In this document: positions 33,409 through 44,795 of the stretch, in pieces
Layout: each line of letters begins with the position of its first letter
Position numbering within the stretch: the stretch's first letter is position 1
Assembly: GCA_958450325.1 (NCBI GenBank)
Contig: OY288256.1
Coordinates: 12,990,557-13,054,556 of the forward strand
Origin: Agrostemma githago
Taxonomy: Eukaryota > Streptophyta > Magnoliopsida > Caryophyllales > Caryophyllaceae
Direction: 5' to 3'
Length of the DNA stretch: 64,000 nt
Position numbers and translations under genes: made by a program
Notes under the pieces: generated by a model
Seen by the model: only the letters and a program-made list of their open reading frames with translations
Database searches by the model: none
Told to the model about the DNA's origin: nothing

Positions 33409-36400
33409 GTGGTAAATATGAGCATAAAGCGGTTAGTTATAGAAGGTTGTTAATAAGTTAGTTACAAAAAGTGGTTAGAGAAGTTGTTATTATCTAGCCT
33501 ATATATACACATACATAGACATGTAACAAACACAAGTTTTATGATATACAAAATATTCATTCTTACTCTCTCAAAGCTCATAGTAAATTCTACTCCCGGC
33601 TCCCTCCACACAACACAGGGCCAGCACAATCAAGACCAGTTCAATTCATTTCTGTAAGGACTGTAACTAATTCAGTAACACTATAAGTACTGCACAAAAA
33701 ACCTTACTCATCTTTTAATGTAGGTTCTTCCCACACATTAAAACAATTCCTTAATTATTCAAAGACCTTACATTATCAATTATCATTAAAAATACCGCAG
33801 AAGTGGTAATTAACCTCATTAACCCACATAAGTTACAAATATTGTGATTAGGCCTATAACTTTGATAACCTTGGGTTGAAGCAAAGTTGTATAAAAACTC
33901 AATTGTACACCGAATAATTAGTAGTTTTAATAATTTAAAAGCAATTAAATATACGGGGATTATTTAATACTTCCTCTGTTTCAATGAAAACTCTCACTTT
34001 TCTTTTTTTCGTAAATTTGTCTGAAAGCTTCCACTTTTTTTTTGATATCACTCTTCTCTCTTACATAAATGGTCCACATCCTTTCTCTACTTTTGAATAT
34101 TTTATTATTATCCTAAAAAATGTACCTTTTTTAAGTGGATTCTTTCATTGAAATGGAGGGAGTAGCAATAATACTGACTATTGGACGTATTCCAATAATA
34201 ATACCAATTACAGTTAATCCCGGAACAATACATTGAATTGAAGTATTCTAATGATAATGGTACAGTGGACCGGTTACCTGAATAACCGGTCCACCTCCCC
34301 TAAGTGCCTAATTTAATTCCTATTGTCACCATTACCATTTACTTTAACTCTCTATTTACTTATCACTCTTGGGAATGACAAAACAGATTTCACAAAACTT
34401 AGTGGACTGTTTATTAAAACATAAACATAAACTCCTGAATTGGATCCAGAAACCATAATCGAATAAATATAAACCCAGAAAATAAACCTAATCAAAACAA
34501 AACCCCAAATTGTCGAAATTTGCAGAAAGATAAAATGGTATTTGATTGACCAAGTGAATTGTGCTAAAATTGGAAATTAGAAGCGAATCAAATCACGAAT
34601 TGGACCCAGAAATCATAATCGAAACGGTAATCGAATAAATACGAACCCAGAAAAAGAAAACCCTAATTGAAACCAAAACCCCAAATTTGTACAAAATAAA
34701 ACAAATTAGCAATACTTAAAATCGAAAAGAGAGTAGCTGCGAGTTGAAGGAGACAGAGAATCAAAGATGGAGCGATAATTAATTTCGATGGTTTGATTGA
34801 TGATCACATTGGATAATGCTTTTTATGTCTTATTTTTTTAATTATTGAAGTTTATGTTTATGTCTTGATGGAGAACACATTATTGGATTCGTGTAGATTG
34901 AATAGATTGGAGTATGCTTTATTAACATAATTTTTAGAATTTTTTAATAATTTTAATATACAGAGTACAGAGTATAAGTTATATACGTGAATACGTGTCT
35001 TTTACAAATTTTCGATCTTATGTGATTCATGAGAAAATATAAAAATAAATGAAATTTTTGTTATTATGTACAGAGAAATATATAAATAAATGAAACTTGT
35101 ACAGTGTATAATTTTAATTGAAAAAAATCAAAAAAATTAATTGAATTTTAATTCGTGAAAAAAAAATGTAATCTCAAAATAATGGAGCCTGAAACTTAAA
35201 AAATTAATCTCACAATCGATCAAAATAAGGGGATAATCACCATTTTTATGGAAAAAATAAAAACTATGATCTCTAATCAAGTTATTTTTTCTACGCCTGT
35301 TATCCCCTATTCACTAAAACAAAAATCAAGGGGCAAAGTAGTCATTTTAACTTTCCCGCCTAACTTCAACCCCTTCATTAATCTTACCTAAATTGGGCTT
35401 GAAAAAAAAAATTGTCCAGATTCATTACAAGCCCGATTGTGCATATGTGTAATATCAACCCAAACAATAACCGCCCTTATTTAACTATCAATAGATCAAT
35501 TCAATTAATTGAAAAATATTAATCATATTTAATATCATAACGTAATTAAATTCAATAATTAGTACTATTGTTTTCATGTAAAAAATTGTATTTTTAATAG
35601 TAATCATGTAACAAGTAAGAATTATACTCCGTATAAAATTATTATTATTTTTTAGTTTACAATATTAATGTTAATACGGAGTCATTTTTTTAGTTATTAT
35701 TTTAAATATGATATACTCACATATATACTAATATCCTAATAAAAATAATTACAGTACACGTTATCAATCCAGCGGGTTGACCTGTTCGACGGGTTTTGAT
35801 CCTAAATTAATGAATCATTCCGGGTTTGAGCCAAACTGGTCTTGGGCCAAAATTTAAAGTCTTACTCTTGAACTTACAAATTACAAATTAATTCCAAAAA
35901 ATACTCTACTAAAAATTAAATATACAAAGTTTTGTGAAATCTTTTTTAATATAGGTAGGATAATAAATTAAGGCATCCAATAGAATAATTAATCTTTTTT
36001 ACACGGTAACTAATTTTTTAGTCATTTCATTCTAATAGAATGTTACCCATACAGAAAAATAAAGCAGTGACAACATATTTTTTTTATTATGGTTAAAAAA
36101 AAAGTAAAGGTTACAAAATTTGCCAGAACGAAAACATAAACGGTAGACTGAAACACTAAAGAAAGAAAAATGTAAATTATTAATGTAATCGAAGGGAATA
36201 ATTTTGTAAGTAACTAAATTATTTATATAAAAAAAAACTATTGAAAAAACCGTGCGTAGGCACGGATTTTGTACTAGTTCTTTAACACATACGCAACCAC
36301 AGTGCAGAACAAATAATTGAGTAGATATATGCAACCAGAGTGCAGAAGAAATATAGACGACACATGTATAGGAGTGAGCGGGGTGGAGTTGATTTGAAAT

Positions 36401-36779
36401 ACTCCCTCCATTTCTTTGATATCTTTCACGTTTCTTTTTTCAATCATTTCTTTGATTTTTCTTCACTTTTCTTTTTTCTCACAGGTGGAAGAAATCATAG
36501 AAACGGAGGGAGTAGTAGTGCTCCGTAATATATAGGAGTATTAGTATTAGTACCTGGGCCGGCATCACGAGCAACAGTACCGGTAACAACAAAGATACCG
36601 GCACCAATTGAGGCCCCAATTCCAATAAGTAGTAGCTCAAATAAACCCAGCCGTTTTATTAACCCCCCCTCCTCACCCGACGACCCGTATTCAAGCGGTT
36701 TACTCCGCCGAGCCGCCGCTGAAAATTTTGCAAACCATGATTTTGAATCACTATTACTCTTTCTTCCACTTAAACTCAT
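30290..36779 (-). CDS. CAT9: Cationic amino acid transporter, CAT9-like
   Basis: Eight minus-strand exons with GT-AG borders and consistent phase: 36779-36554, 33060-32651, 32423-32247, 32129-31905, 31817-31641, 31268-31032, 30640-30545, 30439-30290; 565 codons, close to Arabidopsis CAT9. The product is an APC-superfamily permease for amino acids with about 14 membrane helices. Landmarks: IGIGASIGAGIFVVTGTVAR (helix 1), ALSYAELASRFP, GFDAVANSAEESRRPQ, SRLYLGLGRDGLLPQ and the C-terminal TYKGTAPQGFSCPGIPFLP. GLFELLLIG..VARDAGP is of CAT9 type rather than the CAT2-4 type, and the many introns exclude the intronless CAT1/5/8 group. CAT9-type carriers are reported on endomembranes; the location here is inferred. 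Intron 1 (3.49 kb) holds transposons. No break was found. The symbol is an orthology inference. Confidence 0.88.
33353..33408. repeat. (AAT)n(GAT)n compound microsatellite in transporter intron 1
   Basis: About 8 AAT units followed by 11 GAT units. Intronic, with no evident function. Confidence 0.9.
33409..36249 (-). other. Remainder of transporter intron 1
   Basis: AT-rich intron. It holds a Stowaway MITE (33970-34162), a ~100-bp leader-like segment present twice (about 34440-34530 and 34590-34690, sharing AATCGAATAAATA and ACCCAGAAAA) and a small ACTCCGTAT/ATACGGAGT inverted-repeat unit at about 35626-35685. No ORF of interest. Confidence 0.55.
33970..34162. mobile_element. Stowaway-like MITE in transporter intron 1
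   Basis: 193 bp bounded by CTTCCTCTGTTTCAATGAAA and ...TTCATTGAAATGGAGGGAG, flanked by TA duplications at 33968-33969 and 34163-34164. Confidence 0.75.
36250..36277 (+). repeat. Helitron 3' terminus in transporter intron 1
   Basis: Perfect 6-bp hairpin CCGTGC-GTAG-GCACGG (36250-36265), then ATTTTGTA and CTAG (36274-36277), followed by T. A non-autonomous Helitron therefore occupies part of the intron to the left; its 5' end was not found. Confidence 0.7.
36402..36512. mobile_element. Stowaway-like MITE next to the exon 1 splice donor
   Basis: 111 bp bounded by CTCCCTCCATTTCTTTGATA and ...ATAGAAACGGAGGGAG with TA on both sides. It ends 42 bp from exon 1 of the transporter gene (splice donor at 36552-36553). 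Confidence 0.75.
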
Positions 36780-36888
36780 CGTAAATCACTCTCAAATAAT
36801 TGAAAGCAATTACGTGCTCACAAATACTCCACTACTACTACTACCAGGAGTATTAATTAGAATTAATACTAATTAATTAACGTAATGG

Positions 36889-36898
36889 GGATATATAG
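36889..36898 (-). promoter_or_regulatory. Putative TATA box of the transporter gene
   Basis: Minus-strand CTATATATCC, about 110 bp upstream of the ATG at 36779, leaving a leader of roughly 80 nt. By sequence only. Confidence 0.5.
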
Positions 36899-37158
36899 AC
36901 TGAAAAATTGGGTGAAGAGAGATTGAAAGTAGGGAGATTAATGGAAGGGTGTGTGAGGGTGAGTGTGAGTGTGATTGATTGAGTTGAGTGGGATGGTGAA
37001 GATCCAAGTAATAAAGTACGGAGTAATAAAGATGCCGTGGGAGTCAATGAGTCGTTCATTAAATTTGTCGTCTTGTTTACATTTTAATTACTTCTGCTCT
37101 TAGTACCGAATATTTGGCACTATTAACTTCAGGTCGGAGAGAGTTTATACAGTTAGAA

Positions 37159-37412
37159 GATTATACAACCAGTTGTACATAGCTCTATATACAACTGATT
37201 TTAAGATCTTGAACTTTATCACAAAGATTTCGAGTTTTGTTGTAAAATTTCTGAGCTTTAGTATAAAGTTGTCGAGTTAAATCACATAAATGTTCAAGCT
37301 CAAAAACTTACAACTCAGCTCAGAAACTTTTTTAAACTCAATAAATATATACAGAAGCTCAAAAACTTACACCTGGTTGTACAATGCTCATGTACAACTA
37401 GGTGTATAATCC
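37159..37412. mobile_element. MITE with ~40-bp terminal inverted repeats
   Basis: The left end GATTATACAACCAGTTGTAC and the right end (reverse complement GATTATACACCTAGTTGTAC) match in 18 of 20 bases, and similarity continues inwards through a second TGTACAAC block. The interior is AT-rich and repeats the string TCAAGCTCAAAAACTTAC in variants. No ORF; the family is not named. Confidence 0.6.
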
Positions 37413-37753
37413 TATTTTCCGAGTTTATGTTTATGTTATACTCACTATCAGTTTTTCTATCGTGTGTTTACCGGTCGCACGACAATGATAATTAGTTAAT
37501 TAATTAAAGTAAAATTATCATGAATATTGTCTAAATAGGGTAATTAGAACTTAATATTTCAATTAATCATAATAACATCCAGGTTAATATTATTTTAATT
37601 AGCTTATTAATGTGTACCAAGTGAACACACGTTAGAAAAACCGACGTTATATTTATGTTTACGTTATGCAGTGGGATTTTGTTGTGGAAGTTAAAAGGAG
37701 TATTGTATGGAACGTGCTATATCATACACGCAATTTATTCTTTTGTACACGCA
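37413..37753. other. AT-rich intergenic sequence
   Basis: No gene. It contains a palindromic motif at 37607-37635 (repeated at 38622-38650), and at 37653-37706 a segment about 90% like 50165-50220. Confidence 0.4.
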
Positions 37754-37780
37754 CTAGTGTAGACCCCGTGCAATGCACAG
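37754..37780 (-). repeat. Helitron 3' terminus, minus strand
   Basis: On the minus strand: imperfect hairpin CTGTGC-ATT-GCACGG, then GGTCTACA, then CTAG followed by T. The Helitron body would extend rightwards from 37754; its 5' end was not found. Confidence 0.6.
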
Positions 37781-38751
37781 TATTTATAATATAAATATTT
37801 TATAGAATATTTCATTTAAGATTTAAAATAAAAAATTCATTATTTTATTTTTACTATTTATCGACTACGTACTTTAGATATAGGAAAATATTTTTTAAAT
37901 CGCAAAACTAATCAAAATACTTGAGTAATGTCTTGAAATGTATTAAATAATGTGTAATTAATGAAAATATTTTTTATATTTTTTATATATCCTGTTTATG
38001 TCATCTCACGTTTCTAGATACTCACTTCTCTCTTTAACATAGCTTAAAACACATAAATATTTATCAAAAATTGTATAATAATGAACTTTTTTAATGGTTA
38101 CCACACCGCGATACATTCTCTTTGTATAAAAAAAATATTCAATTTTTCGTTAGTTTTTTTTTAAATGACCTCAGACATAAGACTTATATTATGTAATTTC
38201 TTTATACGGATTTTAATAGTATATTCCATATTTTGTACTCCCTGTACCAAAATGATCTTTCTATATGATGGTTATAATCCTCATATTTGAATAGTAAATG
38301 ATAAGATCTTAGTGGTATTCGGGTGAGTATATATTTTTGTAAAAGTAATTGTTCATTTCAAAAATAAAATTTTCATAGAACCATGTTTTTTTTTTCTATG
38401 GTTAATGACATCATATCTTAAAATTTCTCTAATTATTTTCATAATTTTTTTTGTCAATTTCTTTAACATTAATGAAAATGAATAGTTTGTGAATTCATCA
38501 GTGAAATGTTCTTTACTTCCTGATTTAAATTAGTGTATTTTTTTAGGAAAATGTTAGTAACTGTTATTGTCTTAGAGTAGTATATAGAGTATTTCGGTGA
38601 GTTTTTGCTTTAATTAGCATCTTAACGTGTGCCCAGTGGGCACATGTTAGAAAAACCGTTTTACTATATATTAGGCTTTGTATGAACAATCGGTATATAT
38701 TCCGTTTTTATATAGTTACTAAATTTATATCGATGTTAAGAATATGATCTT
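37781..38751. other. AT-rich sequence, probable interior of a non-autonomous Helitron
   Basis: No coding potential. A perfect 7-bp hairpin TGTGCCC-AGT-GGGCACA lies near 38628-38644 within a longer imperfect palindrome. Confidence 0.4.
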
Positions 38752-39181
38752 CGAATATGATAAGAAAGATATACAATAACAATCCTAACTATTTTATATT
38801 CCACGTAAAATTTTGTATGGGATAATGCAATCTCCTATTAACAAAAAATAGTGCAACTACTTGGTTAAAAACGAAATATACATTATGTTTATACTTTTAA
38901 AAAAAAAATTGACCATACATTCCTTATTAAATATTGCATGTCATATGTAAAACACGTGATTTTCCTAATCAATGTAATCAATCAAATTTTCTTAATTACA
39001 TAATTTTTGTGGTGTATAGTTTTATATGTGATTTAGTGATATTTTAATCAACAAGATGTTTGTAGTTGGAAAGAAGAATGGTGAGTGGGTGACACACATA
39101 AGGTTAAGAGTTCGATTTGCACATTGCGCATTTGATCTATTTTTTAATTTTTGTTAGTGGATATCTTTAGGCGGAAAAAAT
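38752..39181. repeat. Direct duplication, unit 1 (~430 bp)
   Basis: Starts TCGAATATGATAAGAAAGAT and closely matches 39395-39831 along its length, by eye well above 80% identity, including the CATATGTAAAACA/CATGTGATTTTC and TTTAGGCGG blocks. No ORF. Confidence 0.8.
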
Positions 39182-39394
39182 GTTAGTAAGAGTTAATCTC
39201 TTAGTGGTAAGAGAATTTATGGCACGGTACATATATTTCGGAGAATAAATATTTGCATATTCTAATCAATCAACCAATCATAGAAATCTACTAATCAACG
39301 GTATAATTGTATAAAAATTTGCATATTCTAATCAATCAATCAATCAATTATATTCTAATCAATCAATCAATTATATTTTCTACAAATATTCCTT

Positions 39395-39831
39395 CTCGAA
39401 TATGATCAGAAAGATATACAATAATAATCATAACTATTTTATATTCTATGTAAAATATTGTACGGGATAAAGCAATTTCCTATTAACAAAAATAATGCAA
39501 CTATTTTGTTAAAACGGAATACAATATGTTTATACTTTTTTTAAAAAATTTGATCATACATTCCATATTAAATATTGTATGTGATATATTCCATTTAGAA
39601 CATGTGATTTTCGTAATCAATGTAATCAATCAGATTTCCTTAATTACATAATTTCTGTGGTGTATAGCTTTATATGTGATGTAGTGATATTTAAATCAGT
39701 AAGATGTTAGAGTGTAGTTGGAGAGGAGAAGGGTCACACTCATATGGTCAAGGGTTCAATTTGCACCTAGCTCATTTGGTATATTTTTTTATTTTTGTTG
39801 TGGATAACTTTAGGCGGGAAAATATATGAGT
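39395..39831. repeat. Direct duplication, unit 2 (~437 bp)
   Basis: Second copy of 38752-39181, separated by about 210 bp of AT-rich sequence with an AATCAATC tandem repeat (about 39330-39370). Divergence by substitutions and small indels suggests an old duplication. Confidence 0.8.
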
Positions 39832-40484
39832 TGTGTTATTTGGTTAGTGGAAAGGGAGATTTTCCGTATTTATCCCTTATTATTTTCTCTTCTCCACTAT
39901 TCAATTTGAGAAATTATAAGAAAAAAAAATGCAAGTCAACAACCCTCTCCAACCCAACCACCAAACCCATCCCCACGCCACCCTCATCAACCTTTCGCCG
40001 ACAATCCCAACCCGTGGTCGACGCTCAAGCCTGTTACTGTTGTCCCCAACCAGTCGCCGACTCATCCAACACCACCCACCACAGTAGACATCGTCGCCGG
40101 ACCACCCCTCGAAATGCGCCCCTATCCCCACCCCTCGCCGGACCGCGTCATCCTCCTTATACTCTCGCCGGCCACCTTACCACCTCTTCAACCCCTTGTC
40201 GGCCCACCCAACACCCAACACCCTCACCCGACCACCCATATCACCACCTCACAACCTGACATCCCACCAACCCAAAACCTTAATTGAAAAAATTAGAAAT
40301 AAAGTGTCTAATTCATATCAATTGCAAAATCAGGATGAAATAATTAATGAAACGGAAAATTAAGTTCTTTCATCACAAATCAAGATCAATAATTGTTAAA
40401 TTTCGTCAAAATTGGTGTGTTTTAATCTTGAGTACAAGAGAGAACTTTGATTGAGGATTTTAATTAGAAAGGGTAATATTGAAA
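39832..40484. other. No gene; C-rich low-complexity block
   Basis: A C-rich stretch (39940-40265) keeps an open frame only because of its biased composition. The AAA at 40482-40484 is the target duplication of the CACTA element. Confidence 0.45.
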
Positions 40485-40498
40485 CACTACAAGAGATA

Positions 40499-40770
40499 AC
40501 GTTCATTCCTACGGACTCGATTCGTAGGAAACATGCCCATTTCTGTCGGAATAAGCACGTTCCTACGGAAAATTCGTAGGAACCATTCTGTCGGTATACT
40601 TCGTCGGAAATAAAAAAACTTCCTACGACATTTTTCGTAGGAAATAACTTTCCTACAGAATGTTCCGTCGGAATGGTTGGTGACGAATATTTGTTGACAA
40701 AAAATTCGTTCCTACAAAACATCGTAGGAAGGGTTCAAATTTCCTACGGAAATTCCGTAGGACAATATCT
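40499..40770. repeat. CACTA left subterminal repeats
   Basis: About 15 copies, in both orientations, of TTCCTACGGAA and variants (TTCGTAGGAA, TTCCGTCGGAA). In En/Spm such subterminal repeats bind the TnpA protein. Confidence 0.8.
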
Positions 40771-41186
40771 TTATGTAGGAGGCATTGATTGAGGAAAAAA
40801 ATATTATTAAATATTTCGAGCTATAAAATCAATAGACATGGTTTTTTTGTATGCCATTATGTCTATTTATAAATATAGAAATTGGTTATTTGTTTGCCCT
40901 GTGTTTGTTGTCATAGTATAAACATCAGTTTCATATATTAATGCTTTCTCTATTTTTTTTTTACGAAAGTGCAATCTAATCAAAACCAAAATAAATCCCA
41001 TAAATTATACGACATTCAATTGGACGATAAAACGTTCCATATTTTATAAATGTAGTCATCATCCCAAACAAATAACTAGCTAAAAGATACAAAGTTACAT
41101 AAGTACGTCATGTGCCAATAACTTTTTACAACCAATCTTTCTAGCTAATGCCTAGAATACTACATGCATGTTTCATACTTCTAATT

Positions 41187-41460
41187 TACAAATTGCGAAC
41201 CTCATCGATGTCTTGTGAATACATGGCAAGTCCTTTGAAGTGCTGCAACAATTTCAATATAGTTTAGAAAAAAATCGAGATCATAATTGAAAACAAGTAC
41301 TTCAAAAATATAAATACTTTGATTAACGTAGAGAAAATGTGCATGTGCTCAAAGTCTTACGGAGTATTACCTTATCAATACTTCAATAGTTCCCTTCAAA
41401 TTTGAAGTGATTAAGTCGGTCATGTACTTCATTATGTAATAGCCACATTCTGAGTTACCC
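41187..41460 (-). pseudogene. Ulp1-type protease C-terminal exons (captured or relic)
   Basis: Minus strand: an exon of about 41455-41368 after a possible acceptor (TGTGAG) reads SGNSECGYYIMKYMTDLI, the C48 catalytic-Cys motif of transposon-borne plant Ulp1 proteins. A further exon of about 41244-41187 after GCAG reads HFKGLAMYSQDIDEVRNL and stops, matching the usual C-terminal tail. The His/Asp part of the active site was not found, so this is a partial gene. Ulp1 genes are common passengers of plant CACTA elements. Confidence 0.6.
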
Positions 41461-42398
41461 GACTCACAAGCACAGTATAGCAACATATATAACGACATCA
41501 ACAATTTTCTGACAAACAAGAACCAACAAGGCATATACACTAGGCAAATCATCAAACTTCAACATAATAGTCATATCCAAAGAACGGGAATTTAAATAGA
41601 TGCAGGGAGTACTAGGCATGAGATAACTGCAGCTTAAGTTAAGGGAAACATACGACAGTTAAGATGGAAATATACATAATACAACAATGAAATATCGAGG
41701 TGTCGTGTTGTACCAGACAATATACACTATACGGCAGTTAAGTTGCGTGTAGAGTAGCATATGGGAGTAAAATAGGGAAATGATGAGATAGGTTCCGAGA
41801 AACTTACCCTTTTTCATGTCCGTCAACTTCAATATCAGTAACATGGTAGGTTCCCCCGTCCATCAACCAGTCTCACGAGCTAGTCGTTTGAAATCATCAA
41901 AATACATATACTGTGATTATCTGCATGTAATAAAAATAGTTTAATTTGCCCTCTATATGTTGAATTTTAAGTGATTACTGATAAAGTAGTGAGTCGCATC
42001 AGTGAACACGGAAAAAATGTGACTGAAAAGAATTAAACAGAGTGGATTCAAAACCGTCAAAAGTAGACAAATTAATGGGTAAATCAACGATTTCTGTGAA
42101 CCAATGAGGTCAATGATAAAGACATACCTTTGGTGTTTGGTGTATAGAGAACGCAAAGACACTCCGAAAGAAAGGTATTTCTTTCCTTCGTAGAGCAAGA
42201 CAATATGAATTGACTCGATCGGACACCCCTTCTTTTTGTGCTAAGAATTTAAGTTTTTCCAAGTACTCGACATTCTCTCTTAGCCTTTGATCATAGCCAC
42301 CTGAAAAACATTAAAGAAGAAAAAAAAACAAAAACAGATGAATCACTGAATAAGAGAATACAAATATACAATAGATCACATTCTATCTTACTTTCTCT
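41461..42398. other. CACTA interior left of the hAT insertion
   Basis: Probably degraded exons and introns of the minus-strand chimeric gene. A coiled-coil-like segment at about 42230-42300 (minus) reads GYDQRLRENVEYLEKLKFLA. The TSD CTTTCTCT of the hAT element ends at 42398. Confidence 0.4.
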
Positions 42399-42532
42399 CA
42401 GTGGCGGACCTAGGAATTATGTAATGGGGGGCACAAAAAAAAAGAGAGAGAATAAATAAAAAAAATTACGAGTATTACATAAAGTTTCTCGTTCACATTA
42501 CAAATATAGATAAAACTAACGAAAACACTGAG

Positions 42533-44795
42533 TCAATCTAAAACCATGCGACGAGACTTCAAGTTTTGGAAGCGATGAATTATATCATCGTCGGTCACTT
42601 GTACAAAAAAGTCCCGCTCAATAAATGGGACCAAACAATAATTCAAGAGTTTATCGCTCATTCTATTTCTCAAAGTATTCTTCACAAACTTCATCGAGGA
42701 AAATGCTATTTCAACACTAGCCGTCGCCACTGAAGTATCAAGACAAGTTTTAGCAGTAAATAAACAAGTGGATAAGAGAGATGTTTAGATGTTTCCACAA
42801 GCATCACCGAAAGCTCACCGAGACTCTTCAAATCATGAAATCTCGAATCCTTTCGCAAATCACCGACAAAAATATCAAGTTGACAACTAAGCCTCATCTT
42901 ATCAACGGTAGAGAACTCCATAGGATAAAACTCCGCTAGTTTCAACAACTTTTCCTTGTCAAAAGAAGCAAATAAATTAACCGGGCTCAAACAGGTCATA
43001 CATAAGAGCAACTCTATACTTGTTTCATTAAAGCGATCATTCAATTCACGAACTTGCATATCAATCACGCTTAGAAACATTTCGACCCGGAATCGGTGAA
43101 GGTTTGTGACCTTCTCAAGAAAACGTCTGGATCTTCCCGGAGGAGCATAAAAATCACACATGTTAGGCACTTCAATTTTATGTTTTACACAAAACTTACC
43201 TACGGAGTCAAGAAAGTAGTCCCATCCATCATCTCTTATATTTTGCAAGCGCTCCTTGGTCTCAGTAACAATGACCATGGCATTAACAATATCTTGGTCT
43301 CTTCTTTGTAATGCTTGACACAAATCATTAGTATATCCAAAAATCACTTGCATAAGATGTAACATGAAAATAAACTCAAATGACTCAAGGTGATCCATTG
43401 CAATTTGAGCTTTAGCATGATCATCCACACATTTTGCTTCTTTTCCAATTGTCACAAGAACTTCAGTAAATGTAGAATACAATGCTATAAGATTCAAGAT
43501 TGATTTGTAATGAGAACCCCATCGAGTGTCTCCCGGCCTACTTAAACCAAGTTCTTGATTCTTTCCTTGACCACTCTCAATTTCACCTAACTCCAATCCT
43601 TGTAACACCTTTTGAGCTTGAGTTGATCTAATCATCTCCATACGTTTACTAGAAGATCCAATTACATTAAGCACAATTCCAAGATGTTGAAAAAATTTGG
43701 CACAATCACAATTTTCTTTAGCGACCGCAACAAGAGTTAATTGCAGTTGATGAGCAAACAATGAACATAGTAAGCAGAGGGACTTTTCCTCATTACCAAA
43801 TTCTTTAGGCCATTTAGTTCACCTCTCATATTACTTGCTCCATCGTAACCTTGACCACGAATATTTGACAAACTCAGTGAATATTCACGAAGCACTTTCT
43901 CGATTGTGGCCATAAGTGTCAGACTAGTAGTATCATCTACTTTCACAACACAAAGAAATCTTTCACACACACTCCCCTTCTTATTAACATAGCGCAGACA
44001 AATGGCTAATTGCTCTTTATGGGAGACATCACTAGACTCATTGGCTAATATTGCAAATAAATCATTATCAAGATCTTCAATTATGAGCCTAGTAGTTTCT
44101 TTAGCACAACATTTGATAAAATCTTTTTGAATTTTAGGTGCAGTCACTTGGTGGTTACCCGGAGCGTTAGTGAGAACAATTTTGCCAATATTTTCAGATC
44201 TTTTGGCAAGCCATTCTAAAAGTTCAAGAAAATTTCCCTTATTATTTGAGAACTCACTTTCATCATGACCACGGAATGCTAAACCCTGTTTCAAAAGAAA
44301 TCTCAAACATTGAAGAGAATATGTCAAGCGAGCCTTATAAATAGCTTTAGATTCGCTACTTACTTTGTCAAGCTTTTCCATAATAGATGTTTTTTGATTT
44401 ATGAAAAGGTGATATTTCTCTTTAGCTTCATTATGAGCACTTCCAAGTCTACCAACATGCTTGTCAAACCTTTCTTTTGCCTTTTTCCAATTATTAAATC
44501 CCCCCTCCACAAAAGGATCACTCTCGGAAGAACTCAAAGGGCCCTTGAACAAGTAACAATAAAAGCAAAAAGCTGCATCCTTATGTTCACTATATTCAAG
44601 CCAATCATATTGATCATACCAATAAGCTTTAAAGCGACGCAATTTTTTACCGTGGAGTGTTTGAGGGAAATCATTGCTTGGTCTTGGTCTACAAGGCTTC
44701 TTATCGATAAATCCTCTTCTTACAATATCCTGATCATTCACTAGATAAGACATTATTGGTTTTCGTTTTCCCGGATCATGTGGTAAGAAATCCAA
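42533..44795 (-). pseudogene. hAT transposase, broken by two frameshifts
   Basis: Three consecutive minus-strand frames: 44795-43737, 43761-42706 and 42730-42533, together about 750 codons, near full length for a TTF-type zinc-finger hAT transposase. The first holds a TTF-type zinc-binding region (WLEYSEHKDAAFCFYCYLF) and the start of the catalytic core (GQGYDGASNMRG). The second has HQLQLTLVAVA and the conserved PGDTRWGSH. The third is the C-terminal dimerisation segment (TASVEIAFSSMKFVKNTLRN). Single-base losses near 43745 and 42729 separate them. Otherwise the frames are open, so inactivation is fairly recent. Confidence 0.85.

Noticed and set aside
39795..40259. 154-codon Pro/Thr-rich plus-strand ORF
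   Set aside because: Its openness comes from C-rich low-complexity sequence; there is no domain, leader or splice evidence.
43096..43311. Plus-strand ORFs across the hAT element (for example 43096-43311 and 44310-44744)
   Set aside because: They are antisense to recognisable transposase motifs and show no domain.
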